Assembly (NCBI RefSeq): GCF_000758165.1 | Contig: NZ_JNUP01000003.1 | Location: 124,001-188,000 of the forward strand | From: Spirochaeta lutea | Lineage (GTDB): Bacteria > Spirochaetota > Spirochaetia > DSM-27196 > Salinispiraceae | Length of the DNA: 64,000 nucleotides | Reading direction: 5' to 3' | Shown here: positions 26,474-34,478 of the stretch, in pieces | How positions within the stretch are numbered: position 1 is the stretch's first letter | Layout: every line of letters starts with the position of its first letter | Made by a program: the position numbers and the translations under genes | The notes under the pieces: model-generated | The model's database searches: none | What the model saw: only the letters and a program-made list of their open reading frames with translations | Told to the model about the DNA's origin: nothing

Positions 26474-29400
26474 TCAGTACCCCAAGAATGATTCACCCGG
26501 GAAGGTATCAGAACCGCCGGAAATAGACTCCACCTCGGCGATTTCGACCGTGCACACCCCCTGATCCCACCGGACAATCCCCTGCACCAGGTATACGATC
26601 AGCTGGCTGCCCCCCGAGATCTCCCTGAGAACCCCATCGTATCGGTCTGGAAAAACCACCGTTTCTATAAAGCCGAATTGATCCTCAAAGGTCAAAAAGA
26701 TCATAAGCCGCGCATTTTTGGTCGCCACCTGCTTTCCGGTAACCAAATTTGCCACAAAGTGGACCCTGGTCCCCTCGGCACATTCTGAAATCCTCCGGGA
26801 ATCCACAGGCTCCCCGGGACCCCCAAGCCGGAAAAACACCTCGTTGCGCCGTTCCTCTTGAATTAATGCCGGATGGCGGGAAATCATCAACCCCATGGTT
26901 CGGCACTCATCGGATACCCGGGTTTCAAGGGAATACTCAGGAAGGGGAATTCTCGGCAGCGGAGCCGAAGCCGTTTCTTCCAGGGGAAAAAGTTCCCCAC
27001 CCCCGGGTTCCCCCTCACGCTGCATAGCAGCTCTCCCGGCCCGGGACTGGCGCAAGTGTCCCGGTTGGGGCGCCGAATTCGCCGGCGTCCTCTCCCTCTC
27101 TCCGGGGTTGAGCCCTGGACGACGAGATCCGTGGCCGTTCTGATGTTGCATCTCCCGCCCGCCGTAGGTAATCCCTCTGGCATGCTCATCACCGGAATGA
27201 AGGGGTTGATAGGGTGACAGGGTGATTCGACGCTCCTTGGCTCGGTACCCTGGCCTGTTTATATGGAAAGCCTGCCACATCAACCCCGGCCGGGTTTGCC
27301 CTCCCGAAATCGAATCCAGACATCCACTCCGGATGAGGATAGAAATCTCGGTATAATTCATGGGGACCCGGCGAAGCAGTTCCGCTAAGGAGGTGAATAC
27401 ACCCCCTTCCTTCCGGGATTCGAGAATCCGATCAATCACGGAGCTGGAAACAAACCGAAGTTGGGAAAGTCCGACCCGTACCCCCCGGTTTTCCAGGGAA
27501 AACATCCACTCACTTTTATTGATGTTCGGCGGAAGGATGGTGAATCCGAGTCGAGGAAGGGCATTCAGATAAACCTGTTTGGAGTAAAACCCTCCTCCAT
27601 TATTAATGACGCAGGTAAAAAACACCTGGGGATACCGGGCTCGAATATAGGCAAGTTTGTAGGACACTAATGCGTAGGATGCGCTGTGACTCTTACAAAA
27701 CGAGTATCCGTCGAAGGATATGATCATCTGCCATAATTCATCAATGGCGTTCTGCCCTATTCCCTGCCTCTGGGCCCCCTGGACGAACTGTTCCTGGTAC
27801 GCCGACAACCGCAATGCCTTGTCTTTCCGGGAGAGTGTCTTGCGTAGTCCATCGGCCTGTGCGCTGGTAAACCCTGCAGCGGCCATAGCAACCCGGGATA
27901 CATCTTCTTGGTAAACCATAATGCCGTAGGTATCCTTGAGGATGGTAGATACCCTGGGATGAACATCGGTGTATGGCGCCCCATGGAGACGCTCCACATA
28001 TAATTGGATATACCGGTTGGCTGCAGGACGAATAATCGAACTTGCAACAACAAGATGCTCAAAGGAAGCGGTCCGCATCTTTCTGAGCAGCTGCCGCGTC
28101 GCCGGAGATTCAACATAAAAGATCCCCAGGGAATCCCCCGATTCAAGAAGTGCTCTGGTTTGAGAGTCCTCCAGGGGCTGAAAGGTCTGCCAATCGATAG
28201 GGGCTTCACCCCGTTGGACTCTCACCGGATTTATGAGCTCAATGCAATCCCGAAGCACGGCCAGCGATCTATTGCCCAATAGATCAATCTTTACCAGCCC
28301 CATGTCCTCGGTGCCGTCCTTCTCCCAGGCAATAACGGGCCAACCAAGCCCAGAGGTTTGAACATGGGTATAGTCTGATATCAAGCCTGGAGTGATAACC
28401 ACGCCTCCGGGGTGGGTCCCGATGTACCGCGGGGAACCTCGGAGCAACCGGCTATGACGGAGAAGCACCGGCGGAAGCATGTCATCCTTCCCGCTGCTCC
28501 AGAGGGCTACCATGCGGCTTTGTTCATCCCCGTCCAACCCCAGGGCCTTGGCGATCTCCCGTACCGCTGATTTTCCTGCAAAGGTCACATGGTCGGCGAC
28601 CATGGCGGAGTGACCGGGGTATCGTGAGAAGACGTATTCAAGGGTAGCAGCCCGTTCATCCCAGGGAAAATCAATATCGATATCGGGAGGGTCTTTTCGT
28701 CCGGAATTTAGGAACCGTTCAAAAAAAAGATCGTATTTCAGCGGATCAACGTGTGTCAGCCCCAGAAGATAGGAGACAATACTTGCCGCAGCACTACCCC
28801 GGCCGCAGGTCCGGGGGGTCCGGCGCACAATATCATGAACGACCAGAAAATAATTAGAAAAGTTCTTTTCTTTAATAATGCCCAGCTCCCTGTTCAAACG
28901 CTGGCGTATTGCCTGGGTTAGGGATCCGTAGCGTTTTTTCACCCCGTTTCTACAAAGAGATACCAGCCTTCGATGAGCCTGATCCTCTGAAAGCCCCTGG
29001 AAGCTCGGAAAGGTCCAGTGACGGGGGAAGGTCATGGTATTTTCCCATTCCCGGCAAAAAGCCCGGGTTGTCTCCGCTACCCGGGGTACCGGGGCGAAGT
29101 ATCGGGTAACCTCCCCGGGATCTACAATCTGCTGCCAGTCCCGTAATTTCAGTCGAATCGGAAGCTCCTCATACCTGCACTGTAACCTGATGGCCTGGCG
29201 TAGATCTCCCTGAAATCGATCCTCCTCATCAACCCAGACCCCGCGGTTAAGCCCTATCACCGGTATGGACAGATCGGAAGCCCAAGAGAGGATCCGGTGG
29301 TACGGCAAGCCCCAGGTAAGGCCCGCATACAACCCCAGCTTTTCCGGCCCCAGCTGCTCCAGGGCGCGGGTACGCTCATTGGGGCTTATAACAACTGCGA

Positions 29401-29773
29401 GATCAGCCGATGCGTGCTCAACCAGCCACTGAGCACAGAACCGGGCAGGATTATTCTTCAGAGACTCGGTTTCCAGGATAGTGCTAACTAGGGTGTTAAT
29501 ACGCCGGAATCCCGGATCATTACGTGCGTAAATCAGAAAAACCATATCGGGATCGTCTTCATCGGATACATCAATACCTGTAAGAACCGATAGCCCGGCA
29601 TCCCGGGCTCTGGTCCAAATATCCGGCAGGCCGTACCAACTATGCAGATCAGTAATACCAATGTACGACGTCCCCCAGAACCGTGCCATACGGCATAATG
29701 ATTCCGGTGAATGGATTCCTCTCAGTAGCGAATAATGGGACCGTAGTGCTATGGGCGGAAACAACCTCGTCAT
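26474..29773 (-). CDS. Alternative DNA polymerase III alpha subunit (DnaE-type, PHP degenerate)
   Basis: 1099 residues from ATG 29773. C-family polymerase core: CGRGSAAASIVSYLLGLTHVDPL, the catalytic Asp pair in PPDIDIDFPWDER (about residue 362), and the third Asp in LVKIDLLGNRSL (about 495). PHP region at the N-terminus reads LRSHYSLLRG and ITDLHSWYG, so the usual metal-binding His residues are partly replaced and proofreading or phosphatase activity is unlikely. A helix-hairpin region and a C-terminal OB-fold (VHFVANLVTGKQVATK) are present. A low-complexity insert near 27000-27200 is rich in Arg/Gly/Pro. This resembles DnaE2/ImuC-like error-prone polymerases, but no imuA or imuB is nearby, so the replicative role is not excluded. 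Start has no Shine-Dalgarno. Confidence 0.85.
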   Translation of the reverse strand: MTRLFPPIALRSHYSLLRGIHSPESLCRMARFWGTSYIGITDLHSWYGLPDIWTRARDAGLSVLTGIDVSDEDDPDMVFLIYARNDPGFRRINTLVSTILETESLKNNPARFCAQWLVEHASADLAVVISPNERTRALEQLGPEKLGLYAGLTWGLPYHRILSWASDLSIPVIGLNRGVWVDEEDRFQGDLRQAIRLQCRYEELPIRLKLRDWQQIVDPGEVTRYFAPVPRVAETTRAFCREWENTMTFPRHWTFPSFQGLSEDQAHRRLVSLCRNGVKKRYGSLTQAIRQRLNRELGIIKEKNFSNYFLVVHDIVRRTPRTCGRGSAAASIVSYLLGLTHVDPLKYDLFFERFLNSGRKDPPDIDIDFPWDERAATLEYVFSRYPGHSAMVADHVTFAGKSAVREIAKALGLDGDEQSRMVALWSSGKDDMLPPVLLRHSRLLRGSPRYIGTHPGGVVITPGLISDYTHVQTSGLGWPVIAWEKDGTEDMGLVKIDLLGNRSLAVLRDCIELINPVRVQRGEAPIDWQTFQPLEDSQTRALLESGDSLGIFYVESPATRQLLRKMRTASFEHLVVASSIIRPAANRYIQLYVERLHGAPYTDVHPRVSTILKDTYGIMVYQEDVSRVAMAAAGFTSAQADGLRKTLSRKDKALRLSAYQEQFVQGAQRQGIGQNAIDELWQMIISFDGYSFCKSHSASYALVSYKLAYIRARYPQVFFTCVINNGGGFYSKQVYLNALPRLGFTILPPNINKSEWMFSLENRGVRVGLSQLRFVSSSVIDRILESRKEGGVFTSLAELLRRVPMNYTEISILIRSGCLDSISGGQTRPGLMWQAFHINRPGYRAKERRITLSPYQPLHSGDEHARGITYGGREMQHQNGHGSRRPGLNPGERERTPANSAPQPGHLRQSRAGRAAMQREGEPGGGELFPLEETASAPLPRIPLPEYSLETRVSDECRTMGLMISRHPALIQEERRNEVFFRLGGPGEPVDSRRISECAEGTRVHFVANLVTGKQVATKNARLMIFLTFEDQFGFIETVVFPDRYDGVLREISGGSQLIVYLVQGIVRWDQGVCTVEIAEVESISGGSDTFPGESFLGY

Positions 29774-29814
29774 ACTTAACAAATGTATAGTATATTTATC
29801 GCCTCCGCAAGGAT

Positions 29815-29820
29815 TATAGT
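29815..29820 (+). promoter_or_regulatory. Candidate -10 of a leaderless transcript (hydrolase gene)
   Basis: TATAGT ends seven bases before the ATG at 29828 with only T-rich sequence between and no Shine-Dalgarno. The in-frame ATG at 29783 would sit upstream of this -10. No clear -35 is visible. Low confidence alone; it fits the pattern seen at ptsI. Confidence 0.35.
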
Positions 29821-29827
29821 TTTTTGT

Positions 29828-30613
29828 ATGAAACTTACGCGAATCCCTCCTACAACCCGCATCGCCGGACCCTGCTCCCCCCTCTTATACAAGGGAAGAG
29901 AGGACCGACCCGCCATTCTCCTGATTCACGGATTTACCGGCGGGCCCCATGATATGCACTATCTTGCCCAGGGCATTGCTGACCAGGGATTCACCGTGTC
30001 TGTACCCCGATTACCGGGGCATGGAACCAACGGGGATGATTTTATTCAAAGCAGCGCAAAGCAGTGGCTTCGTCACAGCATAGATTCCTATCTTGATTTA
30101 CGGAGAACTAATGAAACGGTGCTGGTGGGAGGATTATCCATGGGGGGAGTACTGGCCTTACTCCTAGCGGCTCAGTTCCCCGTTGAGGGCCTCATGCTGT
30201 TTGCACCCGCTCTAGTTGTAAGCAATCCATTGATCGGCCTCTCAAAACTCATTGGCAGTATGATTCCCCGAACCCGTCACGTTCCTAGAGTAGACGAAGA
30301 AGCTGAACCGGAGCTTCAAGAAATACAGCGTCAATATGGCTCCTTTACGTGGATCCGCCAGGGGGGAGAGCTGTATAGGCTCCAACGGATGTGCCGGAAA
30401 AGCCTAGGTCATATAACCGCGGACACCATGATGGTCTTGTCCCAGCAGGATATAACCGTACCCCTGCGGTCTGGCGAGATAATAAAGCGTAGGATCAATG
30501 CAAAACAACTAGACTATAAAATCTATACCCAAAGCGGTCATGTCATTACCAACGGAATTGAAAAGGAAAAAGCCCTCGCCGATACCCTGGAATGGCTTTC
30601 TAAAAGGGTGTAG
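29828..30613 (+). CDS. Alpha/beta hydrolase, carboxylesterase/lipase-like
   Basis: 261 residues from ATG 29828. The fold is clear: oxyanion region LLIHGFTGGP, nucleophile elbow GLSMGG with Ser104, acid in LSQQDITVP (Asp208) and His in TQSGHVIT (His238). Length and motif order match small carboxylesterases of the Est30/monoacylglycerol lipase type, which act on short acyl esters in the cytoplasm. The longer reading frame from 29783 would overlap the start of the divergent polymerase gene, so the shorter start is preferred. It is followed after 12 bases by a membrane protein gene in the same direction. Confidence 0.85.
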   Translation: MKLTRIPPTTRIAGPCSPLLYKGREDRPAILLIHGFTGGPHDMHYLAQGIADQGFTVSVPRLPGHGTNGDDFIQSSAKQWLRHSIDSYLDLRRTNETVLVGGLSMGGVLALLLAAQFPVEGLMLFAPALVVSNPLIGLSKLIGSMIPRTRHVPRVDEEAEPELQEIQRQYGSFTWIRQGGELYRLQRMCRKSLGHITADTMMVLSQQDITVPLRSGEIIKRRINAKQLDYKIYTQSGHVITNGIEKEKALADTLEWLSKRV

Positions 30614-30625
30614 TATGGAGACACT

Positions 30626-31402
30626 ATGATCTTGTTCACAATAAAAAAATGGTTCTTTGATTTTTGGGATAACTTTTTATCCATCGCCCTGCTTAATCTC
30701 GGGTTCCTAGGATTTTTGGCCCTGCCCCTGCTTGCCCCCGCATCTGTTATGGAGGATTCGCCTGTCCTGGGGATCATCATTATCTCCCTTGGGTTTTTGC
30801 TGCTTCATCTCTACACAGGTATGGCCCAGGTTCTCCTTAAGAAAATCGTCAACTACGAAAAACCAGAATTCCGAGATGTCATACCTGCCCTGAAGGACAG
30901 CTGGAAGATAAGTCTTGGTTTCGGCGCCATCAACCTATTCCTCCTCATGACCCTCTTTTTTGTTGTTCCCTTTTATTGGTCAATGGATAGCATTCTTGCC
31001 CTGGCTGCCCTGGTCTTTCTATTCTGGATGGTCTTGTTGTGGCTCCTATCTTCCCAGTTTTTTTATCCCATCAGGACCCAGCTGGAACGCCGTTTTCCGA
31101 AAATTCTGAAAAAATCCTTCATTATCTTCTTCGATAATGGTGGTTTCTCGTTTTTGTTAGGAATCTTTTCTTTAATCGTCCTTGCCTTGAGTAGCCTGAC
31201 CGCCTTCCTCGCCCCGGGCCCCATTGGCGCCATGCTGGTAGTTCAAGTCGGATTAAAACTTCGATTATATAAATATGACTATCTTGAAGAAAACCCCGAG
31301 GCTGACCGTCGCAAGATTCCCTGGGGAGGCTTGATCTTCGAGGATAAGGAACGGGTTGGAAAGCGCACCTTTAAGGGGATGATTTTCCCTTGGAAGGAAT
31401 AA
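30626..31402 (+). CDS. DUF624-like integral membrane protein
   Basis: 258 residues with five or six hydrophobic segments (FLSIALLNLGFLGFLALPLLA, LGIIIISLGFLLLHLYTGMA, LFLLMTLFFVVPFYW, ILALAALVFLFWMVLLWLL, FSFLLGIFSLIVLALSSL). The opening pattern, an aromatic-rich first helix followed by a second helix ending in TGMA, resembles DUF624 (YesL-type) proteins of unknown function. GGAG lies five bases before the ATG. It probably shares a transcript with the hydrolase. Its last 32 bases overlap the last bases of the convergent tex gene. Confidence 0.7.
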   Translation: MILFTIKKWFFDFWDNFLSIALLNLGFLGFLALPLLAPASVMEDSPVLGIIIISLGFLLLHLYTGMAQVLLKKIVNYEKPEFRDVIPALKDSWKISLGFGAINLFLLMTLFFVVPFYWSMDSILALAALVFLFWMVLLWLLSSQFFYPIRTQLERRFPKILKKSFIIFFDNGGFSFLLGIFSLIVLALSSLTAFLAPGPIGAMLVVQVGLKLRLYKYDYLEENPEADRRKIPWGGLIFEDKERVGKRTFKGMIFPWKE

Positions 31403-33575
31403 GCCGTTCCAGGCTTATTCGTTTTCGTTGAAGGTCAAGGCCTAGAATTCGCACGGTAACCCATTCTCCGGGAGCAACCACTGCAGCTGGATCCCGAACA
31501 AACCCGGTGTCCAGCTTTGAAATATGAATGAGTCCGTCTTGATGAACCCCGAGGTCGACAAATACACCAAAGGAAGTAATATTGGTGACTTTTCCGGGGA
31601 GGATCTGTCCCTCTTCAAGATCTTCTAGGGAATGTACCCGGGGATCAAAATCCTGTATTTCAAACTCCGGCCGCGGATCACGGCCGGGATGAGCGAGTTC
31701 CTGCTCAATGAGGGTGAGGGTCGGAAGACCGAATCCGCTCTGGGAAGAAAACCATTTTTTCTTCCAAGTCTCAAGGGGGTTGTGCGGAAGGCATGAAAAT
31801 CCCCCTTGATCCATAATGTCTGCTACAGAGGTACCGGAAATCTTCTCCAGATCCTCAATAACGCCGTACATTTCCGGATGGATACCCGTTGCGTCTAAGG
31901 GATTGTGCCCCCCTGGAGTCCTGAGGAACCCGGCTGCCTGCTGAAACGCCTTTTCCCCCACACCCGGCACCTTCAACAGTTCTCGACGGTGCGTAAAGGG
32001 GCCCTGGGTAGAACGGTGCTCCACCACCGCCTGGGCAGTTTTCTGCGTAAGACCAGAAATGTACGAAAGAATTTCCGTACCGGCCCGATTTATATCAACT
32101 CCCACGGCGTTCACACAGAGTTCAACCTCCTCGCCCAGACGTTTTTGGAGGAGCGCCTGGTCAACATCATGCTGGTACTGTCCAACACCCATTGCCCAGG
32201 GATGAATTTTTACTAATTCATTGAGAGGATCCTGAAGTCGTCTTCCTATGGAAACAGCACCCCGATAGGTTACATCTAAATCAGGAAACTCCCGTCTCGC
32301 GGATTCGCTGGCGGAATAGACACTAGCACCCCGCTCATCCACCAGGAGCACTGGGATGGAATTCTGCAGGACATCCCGAATGATCTGCTCCGTTTCCCGG
32401 CCTGCGGTTCCGTTTCCCACGGCAACACAGCCAATACCATGTTCTTCTACGACCGTTTCTATAAACTCCCGGGTTCCCCTCAGATCATTCTTTGGCTCCG
32501 TAGGAAAGATGGTCTGCCAATGGAGCAACCTTCCATCCGCATCTAATACAACAGCCTTGCAGCCTGTACGAAACCCGGGGTCGACGGCTAACACCGGCGT
32601 GCGCCGGAAGGGTGGAGCCAGCAGCATAGATCGGATATTTCCTGCAAATAGCTCCACCGACTGGGCGTCCGCCTTCTGCTTAAGCTGCTGGAAGATTTCG
32701 TTTTGCAGGCTAGGAAAGAGAAGGCGTTTATAACTATCGAGGTAGATCTGCTCCCAGAATTGTCGATCCTCACCCCTTGATTTTTTCCACCCCATGGGCA
32801 AGCCAGAGGCTTCCATCAAGTTAAAAACCTCGTCTTCCGGGGGCTCCACCTTCACCCGGAGGATACCCAGGCTCATCCCTCGAAACACCGCGTGGATCCG
32901 ATGACCGGGAACAGCGGTAATACCCTCTTTCCAGTCATAGTAATCCTTAAATTTCTGGTACTCCGAGAGAAGAGCTGGGCTCCCGGGTTTCTCCAACCGC
33001 GCTTTGATACAGGTAGAGGTAAGATGGGATTTTTTATTGAATACCTCCCGGAGAGCTGATCTAAGCAGGTGATTCTGTGCACAGCCCTCAGCGAGAATAT
33101 CCTGCACACCCCCAACCGTCTCCTGAACCTCTTGTAGGCCATGCATCTTCGCCCACCCCCGGATGGCCCCTAGGGGAGATTCCGGATTACCCCAGGCAGC
33201 CTCGGCGGCAGGTCCCAGGCCCTTCTCCCTGGCCCTATCGGCCCTGGTCTGCCTGCCCTTCTTAAATGGCAGGTACAGATCCTCCAGATCCATAAGGGTT
33301 TGCGCCTGCTGAATGGCCTGCTTCAGCGCAGGGGAAAGCTTCCCCTGAGCCTCGATGGTTTTAATGATATAGTCTCTTCGGTGATGTAGGGCCTTCAGTT
33401 CCTCTGCGGTATCCCGGATTTTCATTATCTGGGTTTCATCCAATCCCCCGGTAAGCTCCTTGCGGTACCGGGCAATGAACGGAATGGTGGCACCCTCGCT
33501 AAGAAGGGTTAAAACCGCATCTGCGGTTTTACTGGAGACGCCCGCAGCCTCCCCAGTCTGTTTGGATAAAACCAT
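31371..33575 (-). CDS. tex: Tex family S1 RNA-binding transcription accessory protein
   Basis: 734 residues, within the usual Tex length. Domain order: helical N-terminal region (DETQIMKIRDTAEELKALHHRRDYI), YqgF-like RNase H fold (PVLAVDPGFRTGCKAVVLD), helix-hairpin-helix pair (LLKVPGVGEKAFQQAAGFLR) and C-terminal S1 domain (GKVTNITSFGVFVDLGVHQDGLIHIS). Tex binds nucleic acid and affects transcription and stress responses. ATG has GAGGAG six bases upstream. It follows the queuosine-precursor transporter gene by 13 bases. The end overlaps the convergent DUF624-like gene by 32 bases. Confidence 0.95.
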   Translation of the reverse strand: MVLSKQTGEAAGVSSKTADAVLTLLSEGATIPFIARYRKELTGGLDETQIMKIRDTAEELKALHHRRDYIIKTIEAQGKLSPALKQAIQQAQTLMDLEDLYLPFKKGRQTRADRAREKGLGPAAEAAWGNPESPLGAIRGWAKMHGLQEVQETVGGVQDILAEGCAQNHLLRSALREVFNKKSHLTSTCIKARLEKPGSPALLSEYQKFKDYYDWKEGITAVPGHRIHAVFRGMSLGILRVKVEPPEDEVFNLMEASGLPMGWKKSRGEDRQFWEQIYLDSYKRLLFPSLQNEIFQQLKQKADAQSVELFAGNIRSMLLAPPFRRTPVLAVDPGFRTGCKAVVLDADGRLLHWQTIFPTEPKNDLRGTREFIETVVEEHGIGCVAVGNGTAGRETEQIIRDVLQNSIPVLLVDERGASVYSASESARREFPDLDVTYRGAVSIGRRLQDPLNELVKIHPWAMGVGQYQHDVDQALLQKRLGEEVELCVNAVGVDINRAGTEILSYISGLTQKTAQAVVEHRSTQGPFTHRRELLKVPGVGEKAFQQAAGFLRTPGGHNPLDATGIHPEMYGVIEDLEKISGTSVADIMDQGGFSCLPHNPLETWKKKWFSSQSGFGLPTLTLIEQELAHPGRDPRPEFEIQDFDPRVHSLEDLEEGQILPGKVTNITSFGVFVDLGVHQDGLIHISKLDTGFVRDPAAVVAPGEWVTVRILGLDLQRKRISLERLIPSKGKSSP

Positions 33576-33588
33576 TGATCGCTCCTCG

Positions 33589-34296
33589 TTAATCCAGCCT
33601 TGTTTCTAGCTCCCGGATCTTTCCCCGGGAAAACCACCGTGCGGCAATATATACCAGTGGGGTGTCGAGGCCAGCAACCAACCACTTTAACAGGTAGGTA
33701 GTAAGATTAATTTCCCACCATATATCCCATGGGAACACCCCGGCAAAGGCGATGGTATTAAAGATGAGGGTATCGATGAGCTGACTGACCATGGTACTCG
33801 CATTATTGCGCACCCAAATATACCGAGAGGCGGGCAGCTTTTGCCGCCAGAACTGGTAGGCCCAAATATCATGTATCTGACTTATTCCGTAGGCTGCTAG
33901 ACTCGCCAGGGTAATCCGGGGAAGGATACTGAACAGGGTAACCAGACTCTCCTGGGCGAAATCCTCCGGTGAAGGTAGGAACCCGAGGGCGATATTCATA
34001 ACGACGGTAGCAGTGATGAGAGAGAAAAAGCCAATCAGCACGGCCGAGCGGGCGCTCTTTTTTCCATAGTTTTCTGAGAGGATATCCGTAACCAGAAAGC
34101 TTGTAGCGTATACGATGTTACCCAGGGTCGCAGTCACTCCGAAAAGCTCGATGGTTTTTAACACCTGGATGTTGGCGATGATGGTCGCAATGGGAATCCA
34201 AATGAGAATTCCAATCCGGCCCATAAACCGATAGATGAATAGGATGGCGGCAAAGTTTGTAACCAATAAAAGCAGCCACCAGAGTTCATTAGCCAT
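33589..34296 (-). CDS. Queuosine precursor transporter (YhhQ/QPTR family)
   Basis: 235 residues, six or so transmembrane segments. The family pattern is visible in IEIFGVTATLGNIVYATSFLVTDILSENYGKK-type sequence (here LFGVTATLGNIVYATSFL) and in the later HDIWAYQFWRQ and RYIWVRNNASTMVSQLIDT. Members import preQ0 or preQ1 for the queuosine modification of tRNA. AGGA lies six bases before the ATG. A perfect 7-bp hairpin stands just upstream in the leader. Other queuosine genes are not in the window. It is probably co-transcribed with tex. Confidence 0.85.
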   Translation of the reverse strand: MANELWWLLLLVTNFAAILFIYRFMGRIGILIWIPIATIIANIQVLKTIELFGVTATLGNIVYATSFLVTDILSENYGKKSARSAVLIGFFSLITATVVMNIALGFLPSPEDFAQESLVTLFSILPRITLASLAAYGISQIHDIWAYQFWRQKLPASRYIWVRNNASTMVSQLIDTLIFNTIAFAGVFPWDIWWEINLTTYLLKWLVAGLDTPLVYIAARWFSRGKIRELETRLD

Positions 34297-34478
34297 AGTC
34301 TGTCCTAGTATCTCGGAACTTTTCCGAGTTTGTTTTGGTAAGGCGGGATTCTACTTCGACCGCCGCTGGTCAGGGTATCCAACGGATAGTAACCGGCATC
34401 GGGATGGTACCGAATTTAGCTGCCCTCTGTCCAGGAAATCATTGCGATCATTGGGCGAATATGGGAATTTTGGGCCGC
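34297..34478 (-). other. Intergenic leader with 7-bp hairpin ahead of the transporter gene
   Basis: In this 182-base gap CTCGGAA (34312-34318) and TTCCGAG (34322-34328) form a perfect 7-bp stem with a three-base loop. On the minus strand it ends 15 bases before the start codon, just in front of the Shine-Dalgarno, where it could influence initiation. I looked for preQ1 riboswitch consensus elements and did not find them. Nothing else is recognised. Confidence 0.5.

Noticed and set aside
26937-27217. Several overlapping plus-strand open frames in the polymerase gene
   Set aside because: They reflect a GC-rich, Arg/Gly/Pro-rich insert of the polymerase; no start signals or motifs.
34297-34478. 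preQ1 riboswitch ahead of the transporter gene
   Set aside because: The only structure is a 7-bp hairpin; the A-rich tail and conserved loop bases of preQ1 classes are missing.
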